Below, piece by piece: positions 17,815-27,360 of a stretch of 64,000 nucleotides of DNA. The stretch covers positions 806,001 to 870,000 of the forward strand of contig NZ_OMOI01000001.1 in NCBI RefSeq assembly GCF_900302485.1, in the 5' to 3' direction. Below the pieces are notes generated by a model. The model saw nothing but the letters and a program-made list of their open reading frames with translations. It was not told the origin of the DNA and did not search any database. The DNA comes from Aliiroseovarius pelagivivens. GTDB lineage: Bacteria > Pseudomonadota > Alphaproteobacteria > Rhodobacterales > Rhodobacteraceae. A program made the translations under genes and the position numbers. Every line of letters begins with the position of its first letter. The stretch's first letter is position 1.

Positions 17815-17903
17815 GGCCGAATGCAAACAAAAGACCGTGACCCGGTGCCGCATCACGCGGCAAGGGCTAGTGACTGGGGGCGACTCTCTATAAAGTCCCG
17901 CGC

Positions 17904-19874
17904 ATGATTACAGAGCTTGGACATTTTGCGCTGATCTTGGCGCTGGGCGTGGCCGTGGTGCAAACCATTGTGCCGCTGATTGGGGCACACAAGGGCTGGA
18001 ACAGCTGGATGGAGATGGCGGTACCTGCCGCGACCATACAATTCCTTCTGATCCTCGCCTCGTTTATGGCGCTGACATACGCGTTTGTGACTTCGGACTT
18101 CTCGGTCCGGCTGGTGACGCTGAACTCGCATTCCGCCAAACCGATGCTTTACAAAATCTCAGGCGTTTGGGGGAACCACGAGGGGTCGATTCTGTTGTGG
18201 GTTCTGATCGTTGCTGGATTTGGGGCGACGGCGGCGTGGTTTGGGCAGAACCTGCCCAGAACGCTGAAAGCGCGCGTGCTTGCGGTGCAAAGCTCGATCG
18301 CGGTGGCGTTTTTGTGCTTCATCATCTTTACGTCCAACCCATTCCTGCGTCTGGCTCAGCCTCCGTTTGACGGACAGGATCTGAATCCGCTGCTGCAAGA
18401 CCCAGGCTTGGCCTTCCACCCACCGTTTTTGTATCTGGGCTATGTGGGGCTTTCGATGGCGTTTTCCTTCGCTGTCGCCGCCCTGATTGAAGGCCGCATT
18501 GACGCTGCCTGGGGGCGCTGGGTGCGCCCGTGGACGCTGGCGGCTTGGGTTTTCCTGACCATTGGCATTGGGCTGGGCAGTTGGTGGGCTTATTACGAGC
18601 TTGGTTGGGGCGGTTTCTGGTTCTGGGACCCAGTTGAAAACGCATCCTTCATGCCGTGGCTGTTCGCAGCGGCCTTGTTGCACTCGGCCATCGTGGTCGA
18701 GAAACGTGAAAGCCTCAAAAGCTGGACGATCCTTTTGGCGATCCTTGCTTTTGGGTTCTCGTTGATTGGCACATTTATTGTACGCTCGGGTGTCATCACC
18801 TCGGTCCACGCCTTCGCATCCGACCCCGATCGGGGCGTCTTCATCCTGTTCATCCTTCTGTTCTTTACTGGCGGTGCGCTAACGCTGTTCGCGGCCCGTG
18901 CTGGTTCGATGGAGGCCAAGGGCGTCTTCGGTTTCGTCAGTCGAGAAAGCGCCTTGGTCGTGAATAACATCCTGCTGGCCGTGTCGTCCTTCGTCGTCTT
19001 CGTTGGTACGATCTGGCCCTTGGTGGGAGAGGCATTTGACCGCAAGATCTCGGTCGGCCCACCCTTCTTTGAGGCCGCCTTCACCCCCTTCATGGTGGTG
19101 TTGGCACTGGTTATGCCCATCGGCGCCATGCTGCCGTGGAAGCGCGCCAAGATCGGGCGCGCGGTGAAACAACTGGTGCCCGCCATGGTCTTGTCGATTG
19201 CCGTTCTGGCGCTGGTCTGGGCAATGCAGACGGGCAAGTCTGCTTTGGGTCCGATTGGTATGTTCCTTGGGACGTGGCTGGTGGCTGGGTCCATGACGGA
19301 CATCTTCAGCCGTACGGGACGTGGGGCCATCACGGGTCGCCTGTCGCGCCTGACCCGTCTACCGGGTGCTGACTGGGGCAAGTTTGCCGCCCATGCCGGC
19401 CTTGGGATCACGATGATGGGGATTTCCGGTCTGATGGCATGGGAAGTCGAAGACATTCGCGTCGCTCAGATCGGCGAAACCTTCCAAGTGGCCGAGTACG
19501 ATATCACGCTAGTGAACGTCGGGCGCGAGCAAGGGCCGAACTATATCTCGACCAAGGCTGAACTTCGGGTGGATCGTGATGGCAGTCAGCTGACCACACT
19601 CTATCCTGAAAAACGCGTCTATCCTGTGCAGGCTATGCCCACCACAGAGGCGGCGATATCGAACGGATTCTGGACCGACATCTATCTGGTGATCGGTGAC
19701 CCGCAAGAGGGCGGCGGCTGGGCTGTACGGACTTTCATCAAGCCCTTCGCCAACTGGATCTGGGCCGGCTCGATCATCATGGCGCTTGGAGGTATGTTCA
19801 GCTTGTTTGACCGTCGATTCCGCGTTGCTGCCGGGGCGGCCAAAACCCGCATGGAAGGGGTGCCTGCCGAATGA
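17904..19874 (+). CDS. ccmF: Cytochrome c heme lyase CcmF
   Basis: Large polytopic inner-membrane subunit of the System I heme ligation complex, attaching heme from CcmE to apocytochrome c in the periplasm. The 656-residue protein has many membrane helices, the conserved GVWGNHEGSILLWV, the WWD domain in WAYYELGWGGFWFWDPVENASFMPWL (about residues 230-255), and conserved histidines near HPPFLYLGYVG and in the region FIVRSGVITSVHAFASDP. ccmH overlaps its stop by 4 nt. Confidence 0.96.
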   Translation: MITELGHFALILALGVAVVQTIVPLIGAHKGWNSWMEMAVPAATIQFLLILASFMALTYAFVTSDFSVRLVTLNSHSAKPMLYKISGVWGNHEGSILLWVLIVAGFGATAAWFGQNLPRTLKARVLAVQSSIAVAFLCFIIFTSNPFLRLAQPPFDGQDLNPLLQDPGLAFHPPFLYLGYVGLSMAFSFAVAALIEGRIDAAWGRWVRPWTLAAWVFLTIGIGLGSWWAYYELGWGGFWFWDPVENASFMPWLFAAALLHSAIVVEKRESLKSWTILLAILAFGFSLIGTFIVRSGVITSVHAFASDPDRGVFILFILLFFTGGALTLFAARAGSMEAKGVFGFVSRESALVVNNILLAVSSFVVFVGTIWPLVGEAFDRKISVGPPFFEAAFTPFMVVLALVMPIGAMLPWKRAKIGRAVKQLVPAMVLSIAVLALVWAMQTGKSALGPIGMFLGTWLVAGSMTDIFSRTGRGAITGRLSRLTRLPGADWGKFAAHAGLGITMMGISGLMAWEVEDIRVAQIGETFQVAEYDITLVNVGREQGPNYISTKAELRVDRDGSQLTTLYPEKRVYPVQAMPTTEAAISNGFWTDIYLVIGDPQEGGGWAVRTFIKPFANWIWAGSIIMALGGMFSLFDRRFRVAAGAAKTRMEGVPAE

Positions 19875-20329
19875 AACGCTTGATTGCATCGCTGGCCGTG
19901 ATGGGCTGCCTTGCCGCGCCTGCTTACGCCGTGAATCCCGACGAGGTGCTTGCGGATCCGATGCTGGAAGAGCGCGCGCGCGAAATCTCGGCTGATCTGA
20001 AATGCGTGGTTTGCCGGGGTGAGAATATTGATGAAAGCAACGCCTCGATTGCCCGTGACCTGCGCCTTTTGGTGCGTGAGCGGTTGGTCGAAGGCGACAG
20101 CAATGATGAGGTCGTAGGTTTCATCGTCGAACGCTATGGCGAGTATGTTCTGATGAAGCCGAACAGCTCGGGCGCAAACCTGATTCTATGGGCCACCGGT
20201 CCAGCACTGTTCCTGATTGCGCTGCTGTCGGGCGGACTGTATCTGCGCCGCCGCGCGCAGGCGCAGGACGGGGCGCAGGTTTTGACGCAGGACGAACAGA
20301 ATCGGCTGAATGAATTGCTGGACGAATAA
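19871..20329 (+). CDS. ccmH: Cytochrome c maturation thiol-reductase CcmH (Ccl2)
   Basis: Periplasm-facing protein that keeps the apocytochrome CXXCH thiols reduced for heme attachment. The 152-residue short form has a signal peptide (residues 1-20, cleaved after AYA), the redox motif LKCVVCRGENIDESNA (CXXC at about 41-44), and a C-terminal membrane helix near residues 103-122. The ATG overlaps the ccmF stop, indicating coupled translation. There is no separate TPR CcmI in the window. Confidence 0.94.
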   Translation: MKRLIASLAVMGCLAAPAYAVNPDEVLADPMLEERAREISADLKCVVCRGENIDESNASIARDLRLLVRERLVEGDSNDEVVGFIVERYGEYVLMKPNSSGANLILWATGPALFLIALLSGGLYLRRRAQAQDGAQVLTQDEQNRLNELLDE

Positions 20330-20371
20330 GGCGCGGCAGCAGGAAACTTCCAAAATGACGGGGCGTTTATC

Positions 20372-20399
20372 TTTACCTGACCGCTTGGTCGGATAAACT
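20372..20399 (+). promoter_or_regulatory. Promoter with dyad upstream of enoyl-CoA hydratase gene
   Basis: TTTACC (20372-20377), 16-nt spacer, TAAACT (20394-20399). A short inverted repeat GACC-GCTT-GGTC (20379-20390) fills the spacer, the kind of dyad bound by TetR-type regulators of acyl-CoA metabolism. Both are inferences from pattern. Confidence 0.35.
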
Positions 20400-20422
20400 G
20401 GGCGAAACTCCGGGAGGATGAC

Positions 20423-21199
20423 ATGATTTACGAAACGATCACATTGGACATCACTGATGGCTTGGCGGTTCTGACCTTCGACCGCGCTGATGTAATGAAC
20501 GCCCTGAATACCCAGATGCGCGCCGAGATCGCCCATGCGGTGCAAGAAGCTGGCAAAAATGCCCGCGCTTTGGTCATCACCGGGTCGGGCCGCGCTTTCT
20601 GTTCGGGCCAAGATTTGGGCGACCGTGCCAATGCGGCCGAGGTCGATCTGGAACGCACCTTGCGTGACGAATACGAACCGCTGCTGCGCGCCATCTATGA
20701 CAGCCCGATCCCAACGATCTCGGCCGTCAATGGCGCGGCTGCCGGGGCTGGGGCCAATATCGCTCTGGCTGCGGATGTGGTGATCGCTTCGGAAAGCGCG
20801 TTCTTCATGCAGGCTTTCTCGCGCATTGGACTGATCCCGGATGCGGGCGGCACCTATTGGATGCCACGTCAGATGGGCTTTGCTAAGGCGATGGGCGCTG
20901 CTCTGTTCGCTGAAAAGATGCCCGCGAAAGAAGCGGCTGATCTGGGCCTGATCTGGGAATGTGTCGCTGACGATGCGTTTGAAGCCACTTGGCGCAAACG
21001 GGCCGAACAGCTGGCGAAAGGGCCGACGCTGTCCTATCGGAACATCAAGAAAGCCCTGCGCGCTTCGCTGAGCAACACGCTTGACGAACAGCTTGCGCTT
21101 GAGGCCAGCCTGCAAGGTGAATGCGGTAAATCACGCGACTTCAAGGAAGGCGTCATGGCATTCCTCGAGAAACGCGCGCCGCAATACGAAGGCCGCTGA
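20423..21199 (+). CDS. Enoyl-CoA hydratase/isomerase, PaaG-like
   Basis: Crotonase-fold enzyme of 258 residues, cytosolic, acting on acyl-CoA. It shows the oxyanion-hole segments SGRAFCSGQDLGDR and NGAAAGAGANIALAADVVIA, the catalytic-region pattern FSRIGLIPDAGGTYWMPR, and the C-terminal GVMAFLEKRAPQYEGR. This last pattern and SGQDL are typical of PaaG, the ring-epoxyphenylacetyl-CoA isomerase, but no other paa genes are in the window, so the exact substrate is open. A GGGAGG ribosome binding site precedes the ATG; a terminator follows. Confidence 0.85.
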   Translation: MIYETITLDITDGLAVLTFDRADVMNALNTQMRAEIAHAVQEAGKNARALVITGSGRAFCSGQDLGDRANAAEVDLERTLRDEYEPLLRAIYDSPIPTISAVNGAAAGAGANIALAADVVIASESAFFMQAFSRIGLIPDAGGTYWMPRQMGFAKAMGAALFAEKMPAKEAADLGLIWECVADDAFEATWRKRAEQLAKGPTLSYRNIKKALRASLSNTLDEQLALEASLQGECGKSRDFKEGVMAFLEKRAPQYEGR

Positions 21200-21221
21200 T
21201 CCCAAACGGATCGCGATCAGG

Positions 21222-21246
21222 AAGGAGCCTTCGGGCTCCTTTTTTT
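21222..21246 (+). terminator. Rho-independent terminator with UUCG tetraloop
   Basis: AAGGAGCC (21222-21229), loop TTCG, GGCTCCTT (21234-21241), then a T-run. It ends the enoyl-CoA hydratase transcript. Confidence 0.9.
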
Positions 21247-21285
21247 GTTGCTTTAGCCCCTTTGAAAGACGGCTACCCATAAACG

Positions 21286-21316
21286 AAAAAAAGCCGCCCG
21301 AATTGGGCGGCTTTTC
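21286..21316 (-). terminator. Rho-independent terminator of gltA
   Basis: AAAAGCCGCCC (21289-21299) pairs with GGGCGGCTTTT (21305-21315), about 17 nt after the gltA stop on the minus strand. Flanking T/A runs make it bidirectional. Confidence 0.85.
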
Positions 21317-21332
21317 TCTGATTTCGTGAGGC

Positions 21333-22628
21333 TTAGCGCTTTTCGACGTCGATATAGTCGCGCTCGGTGTCGCCTAGGTACAGCTGGCGCGGACGACCGA
21401 TTTTCTGACCCGGATCGCCCAGCATCTCTTTCCACTGCGAGATCCAGCCGACGGTGCGCGACAGCGCGAAGATCGGGGTGAACATCGAGGTCGGGAATCC
21501 CATCGCTTCGAGGATGATGCCTGAGTAGAAGTCGACGTTCGGGTACAGCTTCTTGTCAACGAAGTAAGGATCTTCCAGCGCGATGCGCTCCAGTTCCTTG
21601 GCAACTTTCAGCGTTTCGTTGTCCTCGATGCCCAGCAGGCCCAGAACCTCGTCAGCGCTTTCCTTCATGACCTTCGCACGTGGGTCGAAGTTCTTGTAGA
21701 CGCGGTGACCGAAGCCCATCAGGCGGAACGGATCGTCTTTGTCCTTGGCTCGGGCCACGTATTCCGGAATGTTGTCGACCGAGCCGATTTCACGCAGCAT
21801 TTCCAAGCAAGCTTGGTTTGCACCACCGTGGGCAGGGCCCCACAGGCAGGCGATGCCGGCAGCGATACAGGCGAACGGGTTGGCGCCCGACGAACCGGCC
21901 AGACGCACAGTCGAGGTCGAGGCGTTTTGCTCGTGGTCGGCGTGCAGCGTGAAGATACGGTCCATTGCCTTGGCAAGGATCGGATTCACTTCGTATTCTT
22001 CAGCCGGTACGGCAAAGCACATACGCAGGAAGTTCGAGGAGTAATCCAGGTCGTTCTTCGGATAAACGAACGGCTGACCAACCGAGTATTTGAAGGCCAT
22101 CGCGCAAATGGTGGGCAGCTTGGCGATCATGCGGATCGCAGCCACTTCGCGCTGCCATGGGTCATTCACATCGGTCGAGTCGTGATAGAAGGCCGACATC
22201 GCGCCAACAACGCCGGTGATGATCGCCATCGGGTGTGCGTCGCGACGGAAACCCGAGAAGAACTTGATCATCTGCTCGTGTACCATCGTGTGACGGGTCA
22301 CGCGGCTTTCGAAATCCACCAGTTCGGCTTCGCTGGGCAGTTCACCGTACAGCAGCAGATAGCAGACTTCGAGGTAATGCGATTTCTCGGCCAGCTGATC
22401 GATCGGATAGCCGCGATACAGAAGCTCGCCCTTGCCGCCATCAATGAAAGTGATGGTCGAATCACAGCTTGCGGTCGACGTGAAGCCCGGGTCGTAGGTG
22501 AAAACACCGCCCTGAGCGTACAGCTTGGTGATGTCGATCACATCAGGACCGGCAGTCGGGGAGTACATGGGGAGCTCGAGCTCTTTGTCTCCGAACGAGA
22601 GCTTTGCGGTTCCGGTTTGTTCAGCCAT
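21333..22628 (-). CDS. gltA: Citrate synthase
   Basis: First TCA-cycle enzyme, condensing acetyl-CoA and oxaloacetate in the cytosol. The 431-residue type II protein has the N-terminal beta domain ([15 protein letters not shown]...[17 protein letters not shown]), the catalytic His in [24 protein letters not shown], the second His in [14 protein letters not shown], and the catalytic Asp in [14 protein letters not shown]. Downstream of gltX but separated from it by a terminator hairpin, so it is probably transcribed from its own promoter. Confidence 0.97.
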   Translation of the reverse strand: MAEQTGTAKLSFGDKELELPMYSPTAGPDVIDITKLYAQGGVFTYDPGFTSTASCDSTITFIDGGKGELLYRGYPIDQLAEKSHYLEVCYLLLYGELPSEAELVDFESRVTRHTMVHEQMIKFFSGFRRDAHPMAIITGVVGAMSAFYHDSTDVNDPWQREVAAIRMIAKLPTICAMAFKYSVGQPFVYPKNDLDYSSNFLRMCFAVPAEEYEVNPILAKAMDRIFTLHADHEQNASTSTVRLAGSSGANPFACIAAGIACLWGPAHGGANQACLEMLREIGSVDNIPEYVARAKDKDDPFRLMGFGHRVYKNFDPRAKVMKESADEVLGLLGIEDNETLKVAKELERIALEDPYFVDKKLYPNVDFYSGIILEAMGFPTSMFTPIFALSRTVGWISQWKEMLGDPGQKIGRPRQLYLGDTERDYIDVEKR

Positions 22629-22644
22629 GTATTTTCCCTTCGTG

Positions 22645-22678
22645 TTAGAAAGCGACCGCCCCGGTTGGCCGGTCGCTT
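22645..22678 (-). terminator. Rho-independent terminator of gltX
   Basis: AAGCGACCG / CGGTCGCTT (22650-22658 with 22670-22678) followed on the minus strand by TTTCT, starting 6 nt after the gltX stop and before gltA. Confidence 0.75.
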
Positions 22679-22683
22679 ATGCT

Positions 22684-24090
22684 TCAGGCGCTTGCGTCTT
22701 CCAGTCGCGCGATGGTTTCGTCGCGCCCGAGAACAAGCATCATATCAAAAACGCTGGGCGTGACGGCCCGTCCGGCAAGGGCTGCGCGCAGAGGCGCTGC
22801 GAGTTTGCCGAACTTGAGGTCATGGGCCTCGGCGAGGCCGTTGAGAGTGTCCTCAAGCGTGTTGCGATCCCAGCTACCATTTTGCAGCTGCGGCGTCAAT
22901 TCTTTCAGTATACCACGGGATACTTCGTCCAGAGCCTTCTCGGCTTTCTCGTCCCGGTCAATGGGGCGTGAAACCGTTGCAAATCTAGCTTTTTCAAGGA
23001 GTTGCGGCAAGGTTTTGGCGCTGGTTTTCAGCACATACATGGCCGATGAAACCAAATCAATTTGCTGCGACTGCAAAGAAATTTCGCCAGCAGCCTCCAT
23101 ATACCCCTGAAGAGCGGCCAGAACGTCCGCATCTTCCATTGCGGCCAGATGCTGTCCCGACAGGTTGTCCAGCTTCTTGAAGTCGAACCGCGCGGGGCTT
23201 TTGCCGATGCCCGACAGGTCAAACCACTCCAGCGCCTGCGCGTCCGAGAAGAACTCGTCATCACCGTGGCTCCAGCCAAGACGGGCCAAATAGTTGCGCA
23301 TGGCGGTGGCAGGATAGCCCATCGCCTCGTATTCTTCGACTCCCAAAGCACCGTGGCGTTTGGACAGCTTCTTGCCATCGGGTCCGTGGATCAGTGGGAT
23401 GTGTGCCCAAACCGGCAGGTCCCAACCCATTGCCTGATAGACAATCGTCTGGCGCGCGGCGTTGTTCAGGTGGTCATCCCCACGGATCACGTGTGTCACG
23501 CCCATATCATGGTCATCAACGACAACAGCCAGCATGTAGGTGGGTGTGCCATCCGAACGTAAACAAATCATGTCATCCAGCTGGTCGTTGCGAATGGTGA
23601 CGTCACCTTGCACCTCGTCGCGGATGACAGTCTTGCCCTCGCGCGGGGCTTTCAGGCGGATCACGTAAGGCGCGTCCGGGTGGGTTGCCGGATCAGCATC
23701 GCGCCACGGGCTTTGATACAGGGTCGAACGACCCTCGGCGCGGGCTTCCTCGCGGAAGGCCTGAATTTCGTCTTGCGAGGCAAAGCACTTATAGGCGTGT
23801 CCATTTGCCAGCATTTCAAGCGCAACTTCGGCGTGGCGATCGGCGCGGTCGAATTGGCTGACGACGTCACCGTCATGGTCTAGACCCAGCCAGGCCATGC
23901 CCTTCAGGATCGCCGCTGTTGCCTCGGGGGTCGACCGGGCGCGGTCCGTATCTTCGATCCGCAGCAGGAATTTACCACCACGGCCACGGGCATAGAGCCA
24001 GTTGAACAGCGCCGTACGGGCGCCGCCAATATGCAAATAGCCGGTGGGCGAGGGGGCGAAACGGGTGACAATCTGGGGCGTCTGAGACAT
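22684..24090 (-). CDS. gltX: Glutamyl-tRNA synthetase
   Basis: Class I aminoacyl-tRNA synthetase charging tRNA-Glu (and possibly tRNA-Gln, later amidated) in the cytosol. The 468-residue protein has the HIGH-type motif in [19 protein letters not shown] near residues 11-29, the KMSKS-type motif KKLSKRHG near residue 245, and an alpha-helical anticodon-binding C-terminus. Divergent from comEC. Confidence 0.96.
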   Translation of the reverse strand: MSQTPQIVTRFAPSPTGYLHIGGARTALFNWLYARGRGGKFLLRIEDTDRARSTPEATAAILKGMAWLGLDHDGDVVSQFDRADRHAEVALEMLANGHAYKCFASQDEIQAFREEARAEGRSTLYQSPWRDADPATHPDAPYVIRLKAPREGKTVIRDEVQGDVTIRNDQLDDMICLRSDGTPTYMLAVVVDDHDMGVTHVIRGDDHLNNAARQTIVYQAMGWDLPVWAHIPLIHGPDGKKLSKRHGALGVEEYEAMGYPATAMRNYLARLGWSHGDDEFFSDAQALEWFDLSGIGKSPARFDFKKLDNLSGQHLAAMEDADVLAALQGYMEAAGEISLQSQQIDLVSSAMYVLKTSAKTLPQLLEKARFATVSRPIDRDEKAEKALDEVSRGILKELTPQLQNGSWDRNTLEDTLNGLAEAHDLKFGKLAAPLRAALAGRAVTPSVFDMMLVLGRDETIARLEDASA

Positions 24091-24208
24091 CGGTCATTAA
24101 CCTTTTGGAAACCATGCGCGCGTTACGCAGGAGGGGATGCGTTTCAGGCGAGACCTGAAAACAAGCTTCGTTGAGATGCTTTTAACAAAAGGGAGGTTTT
24201 GAACAAGG

Positions 24209-26260
24209 GTGCTGGCCGTGAAACTCTTGTCCCGGATCGAAGAAGAGCGCGGACGGTTCCTGATTTGGGCTCCGCTGTTCTTTGGTGCAGGCATTGGGCT
24301 TTATTTTGTGCCGTCGCGCGAACCGGACATTGGCATCTATACGGCTCTGGCCATTCTGGGGCTATTTTGCGCCGGTATCGCATGGCGCTGGCCCTGGGGC
24401 ATTGGGCCGCTGGCGCGCGCGGTAATTTGCATCGCCCTCGGATTTGGGATTGCCGGTGTGCGCGCGCATTGGGTTGCCGGACCTGTGTTGGATTTCCGAT
24501 ACTACGGCCCGGTCGAAGGGCGGATAATCGCAATGGACCGCTCGCAGTCCGATGCGGTGCGCCTGACCTTGGATCAGGTTCGCCTTAGTGATGTGAATCC
24601 AAGGAAGCGTCCCGACCAGGTGCGGGTCTCACTTCACGGGGAACAGGGCTATCTGTCCCCCGCCATCGGTCAGCGGATTGCGTTGACGGGACATCTGTCT
24701 GGTCCCAACGGCCCGGTCGAGCCCGGCGGGTTTGATTTCCAGCGCATGGCGTGGTTTCGCGGAATCGGGGCAGTGGGCTATACACGCAGCCCCGCGCTTT
24801 TGTTGTCCCCGCCCACGGGCGACTTGTCGCTGGCCATCGGACGGCTCAGGCAGGTGATTGCACATCGGGTACGTGCGGTCCTTCCAGGCGTAAGTGGGGC
24901 GTTTGCAGCCACGATTACGACGGGTGACCGATCCTCGATGGAACGTGCCACAATCGACGCGCTGCGCGGATCGAACCTTGCACATCTTCTTGCGATCTCT
25001 GGTCTGCACATGGGGCTGCTGACCGGCTTTGTTTTTCAGGCCATGCGCATCTTGATGGGATTCTGGCCCAGACTGGTCCTAAACTTCCCGGTAAAGAAGC
25101 TGGCCGCCGTGACTGCCATTGGGGCCGGGGTGTTTTATCTGGCGCTGTCCGGCGGTGCGGTTGCGACCACGCGGGCTTTTATCATGGTGACCACGATGTT
25201 CGTTGCCATCCTGTTTGACCGACGGGCCCTGACCCTGCGCGCGGTTGCCATGGCGGCGATGATCGTCCTGATCCTGACGCCCGAAGCCTTGGTCGAGCCG
25301 GGGTTCCAGATGTCATTTGCCGCGACCACAGCGCTTGTCGCTGTGTTTGCATGGATCCGAGATCGATCACGCGACGAGACACCACGCCGTTTGCCCGGTT
25401 GGCTGCGGCCTGTGGTGACGGTGGTCATCTCCTCGGCCGTGGCGGGGCTGGCCACTGCGTCCATAGGAGCGGCACATTTCAATCAGGTCAGCCATTACGG
25501 GCTGGTCGCCAATCTTTTAAGCGTACCGATCATGGGGGCCGTTATCATGCCGCTTGCGGTGTTGGCAGCGCTGCTGGCTGTGGTGCGGTTAGAGGTCTTG
25601 GCGCTCTGGCTGATGGACTGGCCGATCCGTTGGATCCTTTGGGTGGCCGACACCGTGTCATCGCTGGATGGGGCCGTGGGGAAGGTGCCGACTCCCCCCG
25701 GTTTCGTCCTGCCTGTATTGGCTGTTGCGGGCATCTTGCTGGTCTTGTTGCGTGGCCGGGAAAGATGGATCGCACTTGCCCCTTTTGCCGTGGTCTTTGC
25801 CGGCTGGGCCAATGTCGACCGCCCCGAGATTCTGATCAGTTCATCTGGCGGGCTGGTCGGGGTGATGACAGATCAGGGGCGCGTGCTGTCTAAGCCGCGG
25901 GGCGAGGGCTTTGCCGCCCGATCCTGGCTGGAAAATGACGGAGATGCTGCCTCGCAACAGGTTGCATTCGAACGTGATGGTTTTAACGGGCGCAAAGGTC
26001 AGCTGGAGGTGGACCTTTCGGGGCTATCGTTGGCTCACCTGACAGGTCGCGGCGCAGAAGACCGCTTGGCCGAGGTTTGTGCGGGTGCAGATCTGGTCGT
26101 TCTGGCCGCATGGCGCGACGACGCCCTGCCAGAGGGATGTGCAGTGCTGGATCGCAAGGCGCTTGCCAAAAGCGGTGCGGTCGCAGTGCATCTAGAGCCC
26201 GATGGCTGGTCCATCGAACCGTCCCGCCCAGAGGACCGCGCGCGCCTTTGGACACGTTAG
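24209..26260 (+). CDS. ComEC/Rec2-type DNA-uptake channel protein
   Basis: Polytopic inner-membrane protein of the competence family that moves single-stranded DNA into the cytosol. The N-terminal part has membrane helices and a soluble OB-like DUF4131 region (GRIIAMDRSQSDAVRL). The core competence domain shows SNLAHLLAISGLHMGLLTGF (about residues 255-275) and ALSGGAVATTRAFIM. Unlike long ComEC proteins it lacks a C-terminal metallo-beta-lactamase domain with HxHxDH. The start is uncertain: GTG at 24209 or GTG at 24218, where AAGG has better spacing. Confidence 0.88.
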   Translation: MLAVKLLSRIEEERGRFLIWAPLFFGAGIGLYFVPSREPDIGIYTALAILGLFCAGIAWRWPWGIGPLARAVICIALGFGIAGVRAHWVAGPVLDFRYYGPVEGRIIAMDRSQSDAVRLTLDQVRLSDVNPRKRPDQVRVSLHGEQGYLSPAIGQRIALTGHLSGPNGPVEPGGFDFQRMAWFRGIGAVGYTRSPALLLSPPTGDLSLAIGRLRQVIAHRVRAVLPGVSGAFAATITTGDRSSMERATIDALRGSNLAHLLAISGLHMGLLTGFVFQAMRILMGFWPRLVLNFPVKKLAAVTAIGAGVFYLALSGGAVATTRAFIMVTTMFVAILFDRRALTLRAVAMAAMIVLILTPEALVEPGFQMSFAATTALVAVFAWIRDRSRDETPRRLPGWLRPVVTVVISSAVAGLATASIGAAHFNQVSHYGLVANLLSVPIMGAVIMPLAVLAALLAVVRLEVLALWLMDWPIRWILWVADTVSSLDGAVGKVPTPPGFVLPVLAVAGILLVLLRGRERWIALAPFAVVFAGWANVDRPEILISSSGGLVGVMTDQGRVLSKPRGEGFAARSWLENDGDAASQQVAFERDGFNGRKGQLEVDLSGLSLAHLTGRGAEDRLAEVCAGADLVVLAAWRDDALPEGCAVLDRKALAKSGAVAVHLEPDGWSIEPSRPEDRARLWTR

Positions 26261-26321
26261 ACGGGATTGGATGTTGCTCGGCCCGGGCTTTGCCCATAGC
26301 TTCTGACGAAAGGAGAGCACC

Positions 26322-27284
26322 ATGGTCGAAACTGCCGGGCGGATCACACTTTGGGGGGTCGAGGTGTTCGTGGCCATCGCGGATGAGCGATCGATTTCCA
26401 TGGCTGCGCGGCGTTTGGGGGTCAGCCCGTCCTCGGTCAGCCAACAATTAACCAATCTAGAGGCCGCGTTGGGGACCAGCTTGCTGGATCGTTCGGCCCG
26501 TCCAGTGTCGTTGACCGCAGCGGGGGCGTTGTTCCTGAAACGCGCACAAGCCATCTTGAACGAGGCTGAACAGGCGAAAGCAGAATTGACGTTGGGCGCG
26601 CTCTCTCAGTTGTCTCGGTTACGCCTTGGCATGATCGAGGATTTCGACGCAGACGTAACTCCACGCCTGTTGTCCGAGGCCGCGCGACGGTTTGAAAATA
26701 CGCGATTTTTGCTGGAGACCGGCGCCTCGCACCGGCTGCATGATCAATTGGATGCGCGTGCTTTGGACGTGATCGTGGCAGCAGATACTGGTGCCTCTGC
26801 TCCATGGATGGAGGTCCATCCCCTGATGGAAGAGCCCTTTGTCGCCGCAGTACCCAAAGGGCTTATCGGTGATCGTGATCCAAGAGAGCTGTTGAAAGAC
26901 CTTCCGCTGGTGCAATACACGGCGCGTCATCATATGGGCCGGGTAATCTCGGACCATCTGGCGCGGCAGAACCTGAAGCTGGACAACCGGTTCGAGCTGG
27001 ACAGTTATCACGCGATCATGGCGATGGTAGCAAGCGGGGCTGGCTGGACGATCATCACGCCATTGGGGTTCCTGCGCGCCCACCGTTTCCGAGAGGCCGC
27101 AGACCTGATCGAGTTGCCCTTTGCCCCCTTCACCCGCCGTATCAACTTGGTCGCTCGGGCCGAGATGTTGGGGGATCTACCGCGCGATCTGGCTACGGAG
27201 TGCCGGACCCTCCTGAATTCGCTGATTGTTGAGCCTGCGGTGCAAGAGTATCCGTGGCTGAAAGGCGCGTTGCGGGTGTTGTGA
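26322..27284 (+). CDS. LysR-family transcriptional regulator
   Basis: 320-residue regulator with an N-terminal helix-turn-helix (about residues 10-68; VFVAIADERSISMAARRLGVSPSSVSQQLTNLEAALG) and a C-terminal effector domain starting near LSRLRLGMIEDFDAD. AAAGGAG is 7 nt before the ATG. It follows comEC after 61 nt and converges on the DegT aminotransferase gene, so its target is not indicated by a divergent partner. A dispersed repeat begins 5 nt after its stop. Confidence 0.9.
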   Translation: MVETAGRITLWGVEVFVAIADERSISMAARRLGVSPSSVSQQLTNLEAALGTSLLDRSARPVSLTAAGALFLKRAQAILNEAEQAKAELTLGALSQLSRLRLGMIEDFDADVTPRLLSEAARRFENTRFLLETGASHRLHDQLDARALDVIVAADTGASAPWMEVHPLMEEPFVAAVPKGLIGDRDPRELLKDLPLVQYTARHHMGRVISDHLARQNLKLDNRFELDSYHAIMAMVASGAGWTIITPLGFLRAHRFREAADLIELPFAPFTRRINLVARAEMLGDLPRDLATECRTLLNSLIVEPAVQEYPWLKGALRVL

Positions 27285-27289
27285 AGCGG

Positions 27290-27349
27290 AGGGGCGTTGC
27301 CCCTCTTGGCCATTGGCCAATTCACCCCAGGATACTTATGGCAAGAAAA
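27290..27349 (+). repeat. Dispersed structured repeat, copy B
   Basis: AGGGGC-GTT-GCCCCTC hairpin, then a perfect TTGGCC-ATT-GGCCAA hairpin, then the tail TCACCCCAGGATACTT and CAAGAAAA. Matches copy A (4022-4078, minus strand) in layout and tail. The second hairpin differs in sequence but is kept as a stem. Located just after a stop codon, as in copy A. Confidence 0.6.
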
Positions 27350-27360
27350 TGCGCAGAGCG

